64,000 nt of DNA from Actinoplanes sp. NBRC 103695. Lineage in GTDB: Bacteria; Actinomycetota; Actinomycetes; Mycobacteriales; Micromonosporaceae. The notes under the pieces are model-generated. The model was given only the letters and a program-made list of their open reading frames with translations, was not told where the DNA came from and made no database searches. How positions within the stretch are numbered: the first letter of the stretch is position 1; each line of letters begins with the position of its first letter. Made by a program: the position numbers and the translations under genes. The stretch is taken from positions 230,744 through 294,743 of the forward strand of contig NZ_BSTL01000015.1 of NCBI RefSeq assembly GCF_030269485.1. The letters run 5' to 3'. Positions 36,341 to 44,683 of this stretch are shown one piece after another.

Positions 36341-38671
36341 ATGGACGAGCAGCAGGCGCCGGCGGACAGCCACGGCAAGGCGCCGAGAGCTGGGCGGACA
36401 TCGGCCGATGACGGGGACAACGGGTTCGAGTTGCCGCCCCCGCCCGGGCCGGGCGCCCTCTGGAGCCAGTCCGACGCGCCGAAGCCCGGTACGCCTTCCG
36501 ACAAACCCGCGGCGTCCGGTTCGACCCCGGGTTCCTTCTCGTCCCGCCCGGTCTCGGTGCCGTCCGCAGGCGCCGACCGCCCGTCGTCCGCGCCGCCCGC
36601 CGCCTCGTCATCGAGCGGAAGCTCAGGGCGTGCATCGGTCGGGTCTCCTGACTCCGGCGGCAGCAGCCGGCCGATCTCGGCCATGCCGGGCGCCGGTGCG
36701 GCCCGTGCTTCGGTGCCGGGCTCGATGAGCGCCGACCCGGGCTCCGGGACCAGGTCGTCGGGCAGTTCGAAGGTCTACGGCGGTCGCTCCGAGGACCCGG
36801 CCACGCCGGAGCCGGACCAGCCCGAACCGGCCGACCCCGGCAAGCCCGACCCCAGCAAGCCCCAGCCCGGCAAGCCGGAGCGGCCCGACCCGGCAGAGCC
36901 CCGGCCCGGCAGGCCGGAGCCCGGCAGGCCGGAGCCCGGCAGGCCGGAGCCCGGCAGGCCGGAGCCCGGCAGGCCGGAGCCCGGCAGGCCGGAGCCCGGC
37001 AGGCCGGAGCCCGGCAGGCCGGAGCCCGGCAGGCCGGAGCCTGGACAGCCCGACCCGGCCCGGCCTGCTCCGGCGCCGCGGCCCGGTGAGCCGAGCCGGC
37101 CGAGCGAGCCGTTCAAGCCCTTCGACCCGCCGCAGCCGGTGTCGCCGGCGCCCAGCCCGATGCCGAGTCCGTTGCCGGGGCCCTACCCGACGCCGCAGCC
37201 GGGTCCGTCGCCCGTGCCGCCCGGCCCTGGGCCGTCCCCGACGCCGCCTAGTCCTGGGCCGTCGCCGGTGCCGCCCGGTCCCGGGCCGTCGCCGGTGCCG
37301 CCCGGTCCCGGGCCGTCGCCGGTGCCGCCCGGTCCCGGACCCAGCCCGGTGCCGCCCGGACCAGGACCGTCGCCGGTGCCTGGGCCTCCGCAGCCGATCT
37401 TCCAGCCGCCGACCATCTCCAGCTCGGGAGCAGGCGGCCCGCTGCCCGCCTATTCCATGCCGCCGGGCAGCCCGTCCGCCCAGTGGGCACCACCGTCGAG
37501 CGGAGCGCCCGCGAGCTGGGACAAGCCGTCCAGCGGAGCGCCCGCCAGCTGGGACAAGCCGTCCAGCGGAGCGCCCGCGAGCAGGGACAAGCCGTCCAGC
37601 GGACTGCCCGCGAGCAGCCCGCCCTCCAGCGGCGCACCCGCCAGCTGGGACGAGCCCGCCAGCAGCCCACCATTCAGCAGCCCACCCGCCCGCCGCGCGC
37701 CCGCCGGCTGGGAGAAGCCGCCCGCGACCAGCCAGGCGTCGAAAGGCGCCCCGGCGAGCTGGGACCAGCCCTCGAGCGGCCCCCCGGCGAGCGGCCCGCC
37801 GTCGAACAACCGGCCGGCCAGTGGCGCGCCGGCGAGCTGGGCGCCTCCGTCGAGTGGCGCCCCCGAGGCCAGCAGCCCGCCCAGCTGGAACGCGACGCCG
37901 AGCACCCCGCCGTCGAGCTGGAGTGCGCAGCCGCCGCCCGCGGACGCGACCACGCCGTTCCGCGCGGGCACCACCCCGCCCCCGGCGGACGCGACCATGC
38001 CGTTCCGCGCGGGCACGGGCACCACCCCGCCCCCGGCGGACGAGACCATGCCGTTCCGGGCCGGGACCGGGACTCCCCAGTCGAACGCCGACGCCACGAT
38101 GCCGTTCCGGGCGGGGTCCGGGACTCCGCAGTCCAACGCCGACGCCACGATGCCGTTCCGGGCGGGGACGGGCACCAGCTCGCCCGCCGCGGACGAGACC
38201 ATGCCGTTCCGGGCGGGGACCGGGTTCCCGAACGCGACGCCGCCCTGGAACGTGTCGCCGCCGCCCAGCCAGACGCCGTCGTGGAACGGGCCCTCCTCCG
38301 GGGTCGGCGCGTCGGATGCTTCCGGCCGTCCGTTCGGCGGAGTGCCCGCCCAGGTGTCCAGCCCCTTTCACGGGCCAGGTTCGGGTGTGCCCGGACAGCG
38401 GATGGACGGCACCGTCTACGGCAACGACTCGCCGGCCGACATGACCATGCCGGTCAACATGAACGCCGTGGAGAACTCCGGTTCGCTGACGGGGCACATC
38501 CTCGCGCAGGGCTGGGACCGTGGCGTGGACACCAACCGGCGCAGCAACATGAAGGTCGGCGTCGCGATGCTCGTCGTCCTGCTGGTGATCGTGGGTGTCA
38601 GCCTGCTGTTCCTCTTCACCGTCGGCGACGCGTTCAGCGACATGATGAACGGGGTGTTCGGCGGGGAGTGA
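36341..38671 (+). CDS. very Pro-rich, repeat-containing single-span membrane protein
   Basis: I do not recognise a family for this 776-aa protein. About 690 residues of low-complexity, Pro/Ser/Gly/Ala-rich sequence contain four kinds of repeats: nine exact PGRPE units, about seven PGPSPVPPG units, several SSGAPASWDKP-like units and five copies of MPFRAGTG-like blocks. Only the C terminus is ordinary: NENSGSLTGHILAQGWD-like text, a basic RRSNMK, then one membrane helix (VGVAMLVVLLVIVGVSLLFLF abbreviated) and a short acidic end. The absence of a signal peptide suggests the long region is cytoplasmic. GGGAGG precedes the ATG. Confidence 0.75.
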   Translation: MDEQQAPADSHGKAPRAGRTSADDGDNGFELPPPPGPGALWSQSDAPKPGTPSDKPAASGSTPGSFSSRPVSVPSAGADRPSSAPPAASSSSGSSGRASVGSPDSGGSSRPISAMPGAGAARASVPGSMSADPGSGTRSSGSSKVYGGRSEDPATPEPDQPEPADPGKPDPSKPQPGKPERPDPAEPRPGRPEPGRPEPGRPEPGRPEPGRPEPGRPEPGRPEPGRPEPGRPEPGQPDPARPAPAPRPGEPSRPSEPFKPFDPPQPVSPAPSPMPSPLPGPYPTPQPGPSPVPPGPGPSPTPPSPGPSPVPPGPGPSPVPPGPGPSPVPPGPGPSPVPPGPGPSPVPGPPQPIFQPPTISSSGAGGPLPAYSMPPGSPSAQWAPPSSGAPASWDKPSSGAPASWDKPSSGAPASRDKPSSGLPASSPPSSGAPASWDEPASSPPFSSPPARRAPAGWEKPPATSQASKGAPASWDQPSSGPPASGPPSNNRPASGAPASWAPPSSGAPEASSPPSWNATPSTPPSSWSAQPPPADATTPFRAGTTPPPADATMPFRAGTGTTPPPADETMPFRAGTGTPQSNADATMPFRAGSGTPQSNADATMPFRAGTGTSSPAADETMPFRAGTGFPNATPPWNVSPPPSQTPSWNGPSSGVGASDASGRPFGGVPAQVSSPFHGPGSGVPGQRMDGTVYGNDSPADMTMPVNMNAVENSGSLTGHILAQGWDRGVDTNRRSNMKVGVAMLVVLLVIVGVSLLFLFTVGDAFSDMMNGVFGGE
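36905..37039 (+). repeat. nine exact 15-bp repeats (PGRPE)
   Basis: The unit CCCGGCAGGCCGGAG is repeated nine times without a single difference, in frame. Exactness shows recent expansion or homogenisation, and copy number is probably variable between strains. Confidence 0.95.
37200..37620 (+). repeat. 27-bp and 33-bp coding repeats in the Pro-rich protein
   Basis: Units encoding PGPSPVPPG (27 bp) run from about 37200 to 37380. Units encoding SSGAPASWDKP (33 bp) run from about 37497 to 37620. Both arrays contain exact neighbours and diverged edges. Confidence 0.85.
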
Positions 38672-38768
38672 ATTTGCCGCTGCACCACACGACGCCCTAA
38701 GCTGGCGCGGTTGCGCCGAAGGTGAGTCTGCCCACTACCGGTGTGGACTATTTCAGCAGCGGAAACGT

Positions 38769-38926
38769 TGCACCGTACACTGATGGCAGTAATTTGACGC
38801 GGCGTGCCCCCCGGTGCACGCCATGGGCGTTCTTGCAGGCATGACAGCGGTCGGTCGATTCCCCTCCCGGAGGGGCGATCTGCGGCGGGCCATTCGCGAG
38901 GTATGCGCCCCCGTAGAGAGGTTCTC
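38769..38926 (+). promoter_or_regulatory. promoter and structured 5' leader of the DEAD-box helicase gene
   Basis: TTGCAC (38769-38774) and TAATTT 16 bases further are a possible promoter. The leader of more than 100 bases has a hairpin GCGTGC/GCACGC near 38802-38822 and a second with arms CCCCTC/GAGGGG near 38862-38876. A long structured leader is common for cold-responsive RNA helicases. The promoter is a guess from spacing. Confidence 0.35.
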
Positions 38927-40573
38927 TTGACCACTTTCGCTGATCCCAGCACGTTCCCGTCCGTCTTCGAAGCCCCCGTGGTGGACACGGACGCCAAGCC
39001 CGAGAACACCAGCACCACCAGCGACATCGTCATCACCGATGACACCAGCACCACCGATGAGACCAGCACCACCGTCGCGGCGGAGGAAAAGGTCGTGGCC
39101 GGCTTCGAGCAGTTCGGCCTTCCGCCCGAGCTGGTCCGTGTGCTGACCCGCGAGGGCATCACCACGCCGTTCGAGATTCAGACCGCGACCATTCCGGACG
39201 CTCTCGCCGGCCGTGACGTGCTCGGCCGCGGCCAGACCGGCTCCGGCAAGACGCTGGCCTTCGGCCTTCCGGTGCTGGCCCGGGTCGCCAAGGGCAACCG
39301 CGCGGTGCCGCACCACCCCAAGGCGCTGATCCTGGTGCCGACCCGTGAGCTGGCCATGCAGGTGGCCGACGCGCTGATGCCGCTGGGCCGTTCGGTCGGT
39401 GTCTTCCTGAAGACCGCGGTCGGCGGGGTTCCCTACGACCGTCAGATGGACGCCCTGCGCCGCGGCGTCGAGGTGATGGTCGCCACTCCGGGCCGGCTCG
39501 CCGACCTGATCGAGCGGGGCGCCTGCAAGCTCGACCACATCGAGGTGTCGGTGCTGGACGAGGCCGACCAGATGGCCGACATGGGCTTCCTGCCCGAGGT
39601 CACCGATCTGCTGGCCAAGACGCCGGCGAACACGCAGCGGCTGCTCTTCTCGGCCACGCTGGACGGCGACGTCGACACGCTGGTGCAGCGGTTCATGACC
39701 GACCCGGTGACGCACTCGACCGATCCGTCCGAGGCCAGCGTGTCCACGATGGATCACCACCTGCTACTGATCCCGCCGCACGACAAGTTCCCGATCGTCG
39801 CGTCGATCGCGAACCGGGCGGGCAAGACGATCGTCTTCGCCCGTACGCAGATGGGTGTTGATCGTCTGTCTGAGCAGCTCGCGGCGGTCGGTGTGCGCGC
39901 GGGTGCGCTGCACGGCGGCAAGACGCAGCGGGTGCGTACGCGGACGCTGGCCGAGTTCAAGGAAGGCCGCACCAACGTGCTGGTCGCCACCGACGTGGCC
40001 GCCCGCGGCATCCACGTCGACGGCATCTCGCTTGTCGTGCACGTGGACCCGCCGAAGGACCCGAAGGACTACCTGCACCGCGCGGGTCGCACCGCCCGGG
40101 CCGGCGAGTCCGGCGCCGTGGTCACCCTGGTGCTGCCCAAGCAGCGTCGCAGCACGCAGGCGATGATGAGCAAGGCGGGCGTGGCACCGGACGAGGTGCG
40201 CGTGCGGGTGGGCGACGAGAAGCTGGCCGAGATCACCGGCGCCCGGCAGCCGAGCGGCGTGCCTGTGGTGGAGGAGCCGGAGGCTCGGCGCGAGCGCATG
40301 GAGCGGCCGAAGCGCTTCGGCGACCGGCCGCAGCGTGGCGGCTACCGCGGCGGCGACCGGGGCGGCGACCGTTCCTACAGCCGGGGCGCGAGCACCGGTG
40401 GCACCAGCGGCGGTGGCGCTGCGGGTTCCGGTGGCGGCGAGCGCACCGGTGAGCGCACCTTCGGCGACCGGACGGCCCGCAACGGCGGCTTCCGGCGCAA
40501 CGACCGGCGCGAGGGCGGGAACGGCGACCGCCGCTTCAGCAGCCCGCGTCCGGCGCGGAGCAGTAACTACTAA
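38927..40573 (+). CDS. DEAD-box ATP-dependent RNA helicase
   Basis: This 548-aa RNA helicase unwinds structured RNA in ribosome assembly or mRNA decay. All core motifs are present: Q motif FEIQTATIPDALAGRDVLG (start), GQTGSGKT, PTRELA, GGVPYDRQ, TPGR, DEAD, SAT, and HRAGRTARAG. A 60-residue Thr/Asp-rich N terminus and an RGG-rich C-terminal tail (YRGGDRGGDRSYSRG) that may bind RNA flank the core. TTG 38927 is used because GAGAGG precedes it; ATG 38903 is an alternative. A perfect terminator follows the stop. Confidence 0.93.
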   Translation: MTTFADPSTFPSVFEAPVVDTDAKPENTSTTSDIVITDDTSTTDETSTTVAAEEKVVAGFEQFGLPPELVRVLTREGITTPFEIQTATIPDALAGRDVLGRGQTGSGKTLAFGLPVLARVAKGNRAVPHHPKALILVPTRELAMQVADALMPLGRSVGVFLKTAVGGVPYDRQMDALRRGVEVMVATPGRLADLIERGACKLDHIEVSVLDEADQMADMGFLPEVTDLLAKTPANTQRLLFSATLDGDVDTLVQRFMTDPVTHSTDPSEASVSTMDHHLLLIPPHDKFPIVASIANRAGKTIVFARTQMGVDRLSEQLAAVGVRAGALHGGKTQRVRTRTLAEFKEGRTNVLVATDVAARGIHVDGISLVVHVDPPKDPKDYLHRAGRTARAGESGAVVTLVLPKQRRSTQAMMSKAGVAPDEVRVRVGDEKLAEITGARQPSGVPVVEEPEARRERMERPKRFGDRPQRGGYRGGDRGGDRSYSRGASTGGTSGGGAAGSGGGERTGERTFGDRTARNGGFRRNDRREGGNGDRRFSSPRPARSSNY

Positions 40574-40584
40574 ACATTGATGGA

Positions 40585-40617
40585 TTGCGGCCGGGCCCGG
40601 TGCGGGCCCGGCCGCAA
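40585..40617 (+). terminator. terminator of the helicase gene
   Basis: A perfect 15-bp stem (left arm TTGCGGCCGGGCCCG, 40585-40599; right arm 40603-40617) with a 3-base loop lies 11 bases after the stop. Confidence 0.8.
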
Positions 40618-40622
40618 CCCGT

Positions 40623-40628
40623 TAGCGT
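40623..40628 (+). promoter_or_regulatory. putative leaderless -10 element
   Basis: TAGCGT lies 8 bases before ATG 40637, just past the helicase terminator, with no ribosome-binding site between. Confidence 0.4.
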
Positions 40629-40636
40629 CAGTGACC

Positions 40637-41269
40637 ATGCCGACACTGCCTGACGCACGGTTCTGGGAGCGCCGGGATGTGCCCGGCACCGAGCACGTGC
40701 TGCTCGACGCCCGGAACGGTCTGTACGCCCGGGGAACCCAGCAGGCCGTGGACCCGATCCCGTACACGGCCCGGTACGAGTTGCGGACCGACCCGGGCTG
40801 GGCGACGGCTGGTTTGGATGTGTCGGCCGAGGGCGCGGGCTGGGTCCGTACGCTCCGCATGGAACTGGCGGCGGGCCGCTGGCGAGTGACCACCGGCGAA
40901 CAGGGAAACCTGGACGCGGTCCTGACCGCGGCCGGGCATGCGAGCGCCGGTCTGCCCGGCACCGAGGATCCCGACCTGCTCTACGGCGCCTTCGACGTGG
41001 ACCTGACCGGGTCGCCGCTGACGAACACGCTGCCGATCCGCCGGCTGGGGCTGCTGCGGGCGGCGCCCGGGGTCGCGCATCGGATCAGCGTGGCGTGGGT
41101 GCTCCTGCCGAGCCTCGAGGTCGTGCAGGCGGACCAGATCTACACGCCGCAGGGCGACGGGGTGATCCGGTTCGCGTCGGACACGTTCAGCGCCGACCTG
41201 ATCGTCGACGACGAGGGCTTCATCACCGACTATCCGACCCTCGCGCGATGGGTCACGCGGTCTTCCTGA
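40637..41269 (+). CDS. putative glycolipid-binding domain protein
   Basis: This 210-aa protein matches the uncharacterised family named for a putative glycolipid-binding fold: an N-terminal RFWERRDVPGTEHVLL, the central YELRTDPGWATAGLDV, and LDLTGSPLTNTLPIRRL followed by an acyl-pocket-like beta strand series. There is no signal peptide. The function of the family has not been shown. ATG 40637 was preferred to 40577 because it follows the terminator and a -10 element. It overlaps the next gene (convergent) by 17 bases. Confidence 0.75.
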   Translation: MPTLPDARFWERRDVPGTEHVLLDARNGLYARGTQQAVDPIPYTARYELRTDPGWATAGLDVSAEGAGWVRTLRMELAAGRWRVTTGEQGNLDAVLTAAGHASAGLPGTEDPDLLYGAFDVDLTGSPLTNTLPIRRLGLLRAAPGVAHRISVAWVLLPSLEVVQADQIYTPQGDGVIRFASDTFSADLIVDDEGFITDYPTLARWVTRSS

Positions 41270-42575
41270 TCCAGGTCAGGCAGCCTTTGTCGACGGCGGC
41301 GAAGGGCTTGCCGTACGCGTCGCGGGACGCCGTGTCGTAGTTGTAGTCCTTGCGCAGCGTCAGCCGGACGAACTCGAAGAGCTTGCGTTCGCCGTACTGC
41401 TGGGCCATGCAGTCGACGGCGAAGTGGGCGAGCCCGTAGAACGCGTCGCCGGCCTTGTCGCTGGCGTTGTCGCCGAGGGCTTTCGCCGCGATCGTCTTCG
41501 GCGTCTTGGCCTTGCGGAACGCGTTGCGCACACCTTGGCGCCGCCAGCTGTCCTTGGCGTGTTTGGGCGCCCAGCCGATGTACTCCGCGATGCCCTCGCT
41601 GAGCCACTGGTCCTCGCCGAAGTCGCGGGTGGACACCCCTCCGACGGTCACCACGTGGCCCAGCTCGTGCTGGACGGTGGTGGTCAGCAGTCGCTTGTCG
41701 TCGTCCAGCTCGCTCATCCGCAGGACCACGTCGGTGCCGGCGGTGTTGAGCGGGACGGCGTACGCCACCGTCCACTTGTCGTCGATGCCGCCGTACCAGG
41801 ATTTCCAGGACTTGTCGTCGGCGAGGTACACGCGGTAGCGCTGCTGCGGGTTGTCGATATAGGCGGCGTACCGGTCGTTGACGGTGGCTGCCTTCTCGGC
41901 GACGGCGAGCACCCGCTGCAGGTTCTTGGCCTGCTTACGGGTCGCGACCACGGTCACCCGGCGGCCGTTGGCGAAGATCAGGTCCCCGCCCTCCCACGGC
42001 ATCGGCTGCAGGTAGTTCGGTTTCTCGGCGGCGCCCAGCGCGGAGATCACGTAGGTGCCGCGGACCGGCCGGAGCGTCAGGGCCTGCTCGATGCGCGGCG
42101 GGCCGCTGTCGGGGTCGGAGTCGTACTCGGGACAGGCCGGCATGCTCAGGCAGAACGCGGCGGACGCGCCCATCGCCACGGCGCCGCCCCGGCCGCCCGG
42201 GCGCTGGTAGGTGTGGTACTCGAAGTGGCTGACGCCCAGGCCGCGCAGCGAGCGGAACATCGTGCGGTAGCGCGCGACCAGCTTGGTGTTGCCCGGGTCG
42301 ACGGCGGCCAGCCAGCCCTTCTCATCGCCCTTCAGCAGCGCTGCCGCCTGCTGCGCGAGGGCGGACTCGGCCTGCTCGAAGGGCGTGGCGGGCTTCTTCA
42401 CCTCGGCCTCGGCGGCCTTGACCGCGGGGACCGGGCCGGTGGACGGCTCGGAGCGCAACGGCCCGAAGGCGACGATGCCGGTCGAGACGGCCACCGCCAG
42501 TGCCAGCACGCCACCGGCGAGAACCGCGGTCCGGCGGGACGAGCGAGGCGACAGCGAAGGTGAAGCTTCTTCCAC
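41253..42575 (-). CDS. membrane-anchored gluzincin-type metallopeptidase
   Basis: This 440-aa protein has one N-terminal membrane helix (TAVLAGGVLALAVAVSTGIVAF, residues 16-37, shortened), an extracytoplasmic linker and a zinc peptidase domain. The metal site is HELGH at residues 303-307 plus the downstream Glu in WLSEGIAEYIG. The middle part resembles a steroid-delta-isomerase-like or NTF2-like fold but is not identifiable with certainty. The GTG start follows TAGATT by 6 bases. Substrate unknown. Confidence 0.8.
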   Translation of the reverse strand: MEEASPSLSPRSSRRTAVLAGGVLALAVAVSTGIVAFGPLRSEPSTGPVPAVKAAEAEVKKPATPFEQAESALAQQAAALLKGDEKGWLAAVDPGNTKLVARYRTMFRSLRGLGVSHFEYHTYQRPGGRGGAVAMGASAAFCLSMPACPEYDSDPDSGPPRIEQALTLRPVRGTYVISALGAAEKPNYLQPMPWEGGDLIFANGRRVTVVATRKQAKNLQRVLAVAEKAATVNDRYAAYIDNPQQRYRVYLADDKSWKSWYGGIDDKWTVAYAVPLNTAGTDVVLRMSELDDDKRLLTTTVQHELGHVVTVGGVSTRDFGEDQWLSEGIAEYIGWAPKHAKDSWRRQGVRNAFRKAKTPKTIAAKALGDNASDKAGDAFYGLAHFAVDCMAQQYGERKLFEFVRLTLRKDYNYDTASRDAYGKPFAAVDKGCLTWIRKTA

Positions 42576-42581
42576 CTGGTG

Positions 42582-42587
42582 AATCTA
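42582..42587 (-). promoter_or_regulatory. putative leaderless -10 element of the metallopeptidase gene
   Basis: On the minus strand TAGATT precedes the GTG at 42575 by 6 bases. Confidence 0.45.
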
Positions 42588-42623
42588 AACAGGTTCGGCC
42601 CGGGCGCGATGCCCTTCCCCCGG

Positions 42624-43721
42624 TCAGATTTCGGCCGTCCAGGTGCCCTCGGCCAGGAAACGGTCGATGACCTGGCGGTGGGGTGCCAGGTCGAGGCCCT
42701 GGCCGGCGACCCAGGCGTCGGAGTAGTAGGTGTCCGCGTACCGTTCGCCGCCGTCGCAGATCAGGGTGACCACCGAGCCCTGGCGGCCGGTCGCCCGCAT
42801 CGACGCGATCAGGCCGAACGCGCCCCACAGGTTGGTGCCGGTCGAGCCGCCGATGCGCCGCCCCAGGATCTCCGATCCGGCTCGCATCGCGGCCAGCGAC
42901 GCCGCGTCGGGCACCTGCACCATCCGGTCGACGACGGCCGGCTGGAAGGACGGCTCGACGCGGGGCCGGCCGATCCCCTCGATGCGCGAGCCGCGGCCGG
43001 AGCAATGATCAAAATCGCCGCTGACGTACGCCGGCCAGAACGCCGAACCCTCCGGATCCACCACGCACAGCTTCGTCGGGAAGCGGCGATAGCGCGCGTA
43101 GCGGCCGATCGTCGCGCTGGTCCCGCCGGTGCCCGCGCCGACCACGATCCAGGCCGGCACCGGATGCCGTTCCAGGGACAGCTGGGCGTAGATCGACTCG
43201 GCGATGTTGTTGTTGCCCCGCCAGTCGGTGGCCCGCTCGGCGTGGGTGAACTGGTCCATGAAGTGGCCGCCCAGCTCGGCGGCGAGGTCGGCGGCGGTGG
43301 CCGACGCCCTGGTCGGGTCGTCGACCAGGTGGCACGTGCCGCCCTGGAACTCGATCAACGCGATCTTCTCCGGCTGGGTGGAGGCCGGCATCACCGCGAT
43401 GAAGGGCAGCCCCAGCATCCGGGCGAAGTACGCCTCGCTGACCGCGGTCGAGCCGCTGGAGGCTTCCACCACCGTGGTGTCCGGGCCGATCCAGCCGTTG
43501 CACAACGCGTACAGGAAGAGGGATCTCGCCAGACGGTGCTTGAGCGAGCCGGTGGGGTGTGAGGACTCGTCTTTGAGGTAGAGGTCGACGCCCCACCCGA
43601 CGGGCAGCGGGAACGGTAGAAGGTGGGTGTCGGCGGAGCGGTTGGCGTCCGCCTCGACCAGGGCGATGGCGTTCCGGGCCCAGGCCCGCGCGGCGTCGTC
43701 ACAGCGGTCGAGTTGATCCAT
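42624..43721 (-). CDS. cds1: PLP-dependent cysteine desulfhydrase-like enzyme
   Basis: This 365-aa fold-type II PLP enzyme resembles mycobacterial Cds1, which releases H2S from L-cysteine. The Schiff-base lysine is Lys61 (PTGSLKHRLA). The substrate loop EASSGSTAVSE and the phosphate-binding GAGTGGTSATIG are present. It is longer than cysteine synthase and has the C-terminal region DTYYSDAWV typical of this subgroup. An Lrp-type regulator gene lies 3 bases upstream on the same strand, suggesting amino-acid-responsive control. Confidence 0.82.
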   Translation of the reverse strand: MDQLDRCDDAARAWARNAIALVEADANRSADTHLLPFPLPVGWGVDLYLKDESSHPTGSLKHRLARSLFLYALCNGWIGPDTTVVEASSGSTAVSEAYFARMLGLPFIAVMPASTQPEKIALIEFQGGTCHLVDDPTRASATAADLAAELGGHFMDQFTHAERATDWRGNNNIAESIYAQLSLERHPVPAWIVVGAGTGGTSATIGRYARYRRFPTKLCVVDPEGSAFWPAYVSGDFDHCSGRGSRIEGIGRPRVEPSFQPAVVDRMVQVPDAASLAAMRAGSEILGRRIGGSTGTNLWGAFGLIASMRATGRQGSVVTLICDGGERYADTYYSDAWVAGQGLDLAPHRQVIDRFLAEGTWTAEI

Positions 43722-43724
43722 TCC

Positions 43725-44174
43725 TCATCCTAGGCCTGGTTGCGGCCGGTTCTCCCACTTCGTGCTGAGCGCGATCGCGGTCTGTGTGGAGGCCACCCCG
43801 GGCGTGCGGTTGAGCCGCACGATGAGCAGTTCGAGCTCGGCGATCGTGCCGACCCGGACGGTCAGCTGGTAGGACTCCACGCCCGCCATGAAGTAGCAGG
43901 ACTCGACCTCGGGCATGCCCCGCACCGCGGCCAGCACGTCGTCGGTGTCGGCGCCGGAGTCCTCGATGATGCCGATGAGCGCGGTGACGCCCAGACCGAT
44001 CTGTTCGTGGTCCACCTCGGCGCGGTAGCCGCGGATGGTGCCGGCCGCCTCCAGCTTGCCGACCCGCTCGTGCACGGCCGGCGCGGACAGCCCGACTTTG
44101 CGGGCCAGCTCGGCGTACGACGACCGGGCGTTCTCGCGCAGCAGGTCGATGAGCCGGCGGTCGATGTCGTCCAT
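43725..44174 (-). CDS. Lrp/AsnC-family transcriptional regulator
   Basis: This 149-aa regulator has the AsnC-type helix-turn-helix (MDDIDRRLIDLLRENARSSYA and ELARKVGLSAPAVHERVGKL, each abbreviated here) at residues 1-45 and a C-terminal RAM ligand domain from about residue 60. It probably senses an amino acid and controls the Cds1-like gene that begins 3 bases downstream. ATG 44174 gives the standard length, and TAGGGT lies 8 bases ahead of it. Open frame upstream has no start support. Confidence 0.9.
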   Translation of the reverse strand: MDDIDRRLIDLLRENARSSYAELARKVGLSAPAVHERVGKLEAAGTIRGYRAEVDHEQIGLGVTALIGIIEDSGADTDDVLAAVRGMPEVESCYFMAGVESYQLTVRVGTIAELELLIVRLNRTPGVASTQTAIALSTKWENRPQPGLG

Positions 44175-44182
44175 GGTTTCAG

Positions 44183-44188
44183 ACCCTA
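44183..44188 (-). promoter_or_regulatory. putative leaderless -10 element of the Lrp gene
   Basis: On the minus strand TAGGGT precedes ATG 44174 by 8 bases. Confidence 0.45.
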
Positions 44189-44407
44189 AACTGCGCGTGC
44201 GTGCCCTTAACTTGCGGAGGGGCAGCCTCACGCCGCGTAGCAGGGTTAGGGTGCCAGGATAATGATCACTGTCGCAATCGGCTCTTTTTCCGCATTTCAC
44301 GACCTTGCTGTTAGGGCGATGCTCTAATGGCTTTACGTCCCGATCGAGCTTGCCGAACACTCACCGTGACCACGGCCGCTCCAACAGACCGACGCGAGGA
44401 GGAGGCT

Positions 44408-44683
44408 GTGGACACGGGAGATCGTCTGCTGACGCCGGGCGAGGTGGCCGCGCTGTTCCGCGTCGACCCGAAAACAGTGACCCGATGGGCCGCTGCCGGC
44501 CGCATCGGCAGCATCCGCACGCCCGGCGGGCATCGCCGCTTCCGCGAGTCCGAGGTCCGCGCGCTGCTCGAGGGCGACGGCGTGATCGACGAGATGCGGG
44601 AGGACGACGCTGCCAACCGGCCGCGCAACACCGGTCCGTCAAACCCGGGCTCGAGTTACGGGCCACCCAACGGGCTGCGCTGA
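44408..44683 (+). CDS. bldC: BldC-family MerR-like developmental regulator
   Basis: BldC proteins are small DNA-binding proteins with a MerR-type winged helix that bind head-to-tail on direct repeats and control development in Streptomyces. Residues 8-55 (LLTPGEVAALFRVDPKTVTRW and GGHRRFRESEVRALL, both shortened) are almost identical to BldC. The 91-aa protein has an additional 35-residue polar tail not present in the 68-aa Streptomyces protein. GTG 44408 has GAGGAGG upstream. Its last 28 bases overlap the convergent mqnM-type gene. Confidence 0.9.
   Translation: MDTGDRLLTPGEVAALFRVDPKTVTRWAAAGRIGSIRTPGGHRRFRESEVRALLEGDGVIDEMREDDAANRPRNTGPSNPGSSYGPPNGLR

Noticed and set aside
36905..37039. 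CRISPR-like array of short regular repeats
   Set aside because: The repeats are contiguous 15-bp units without spacers and encode PGRPE in frame.
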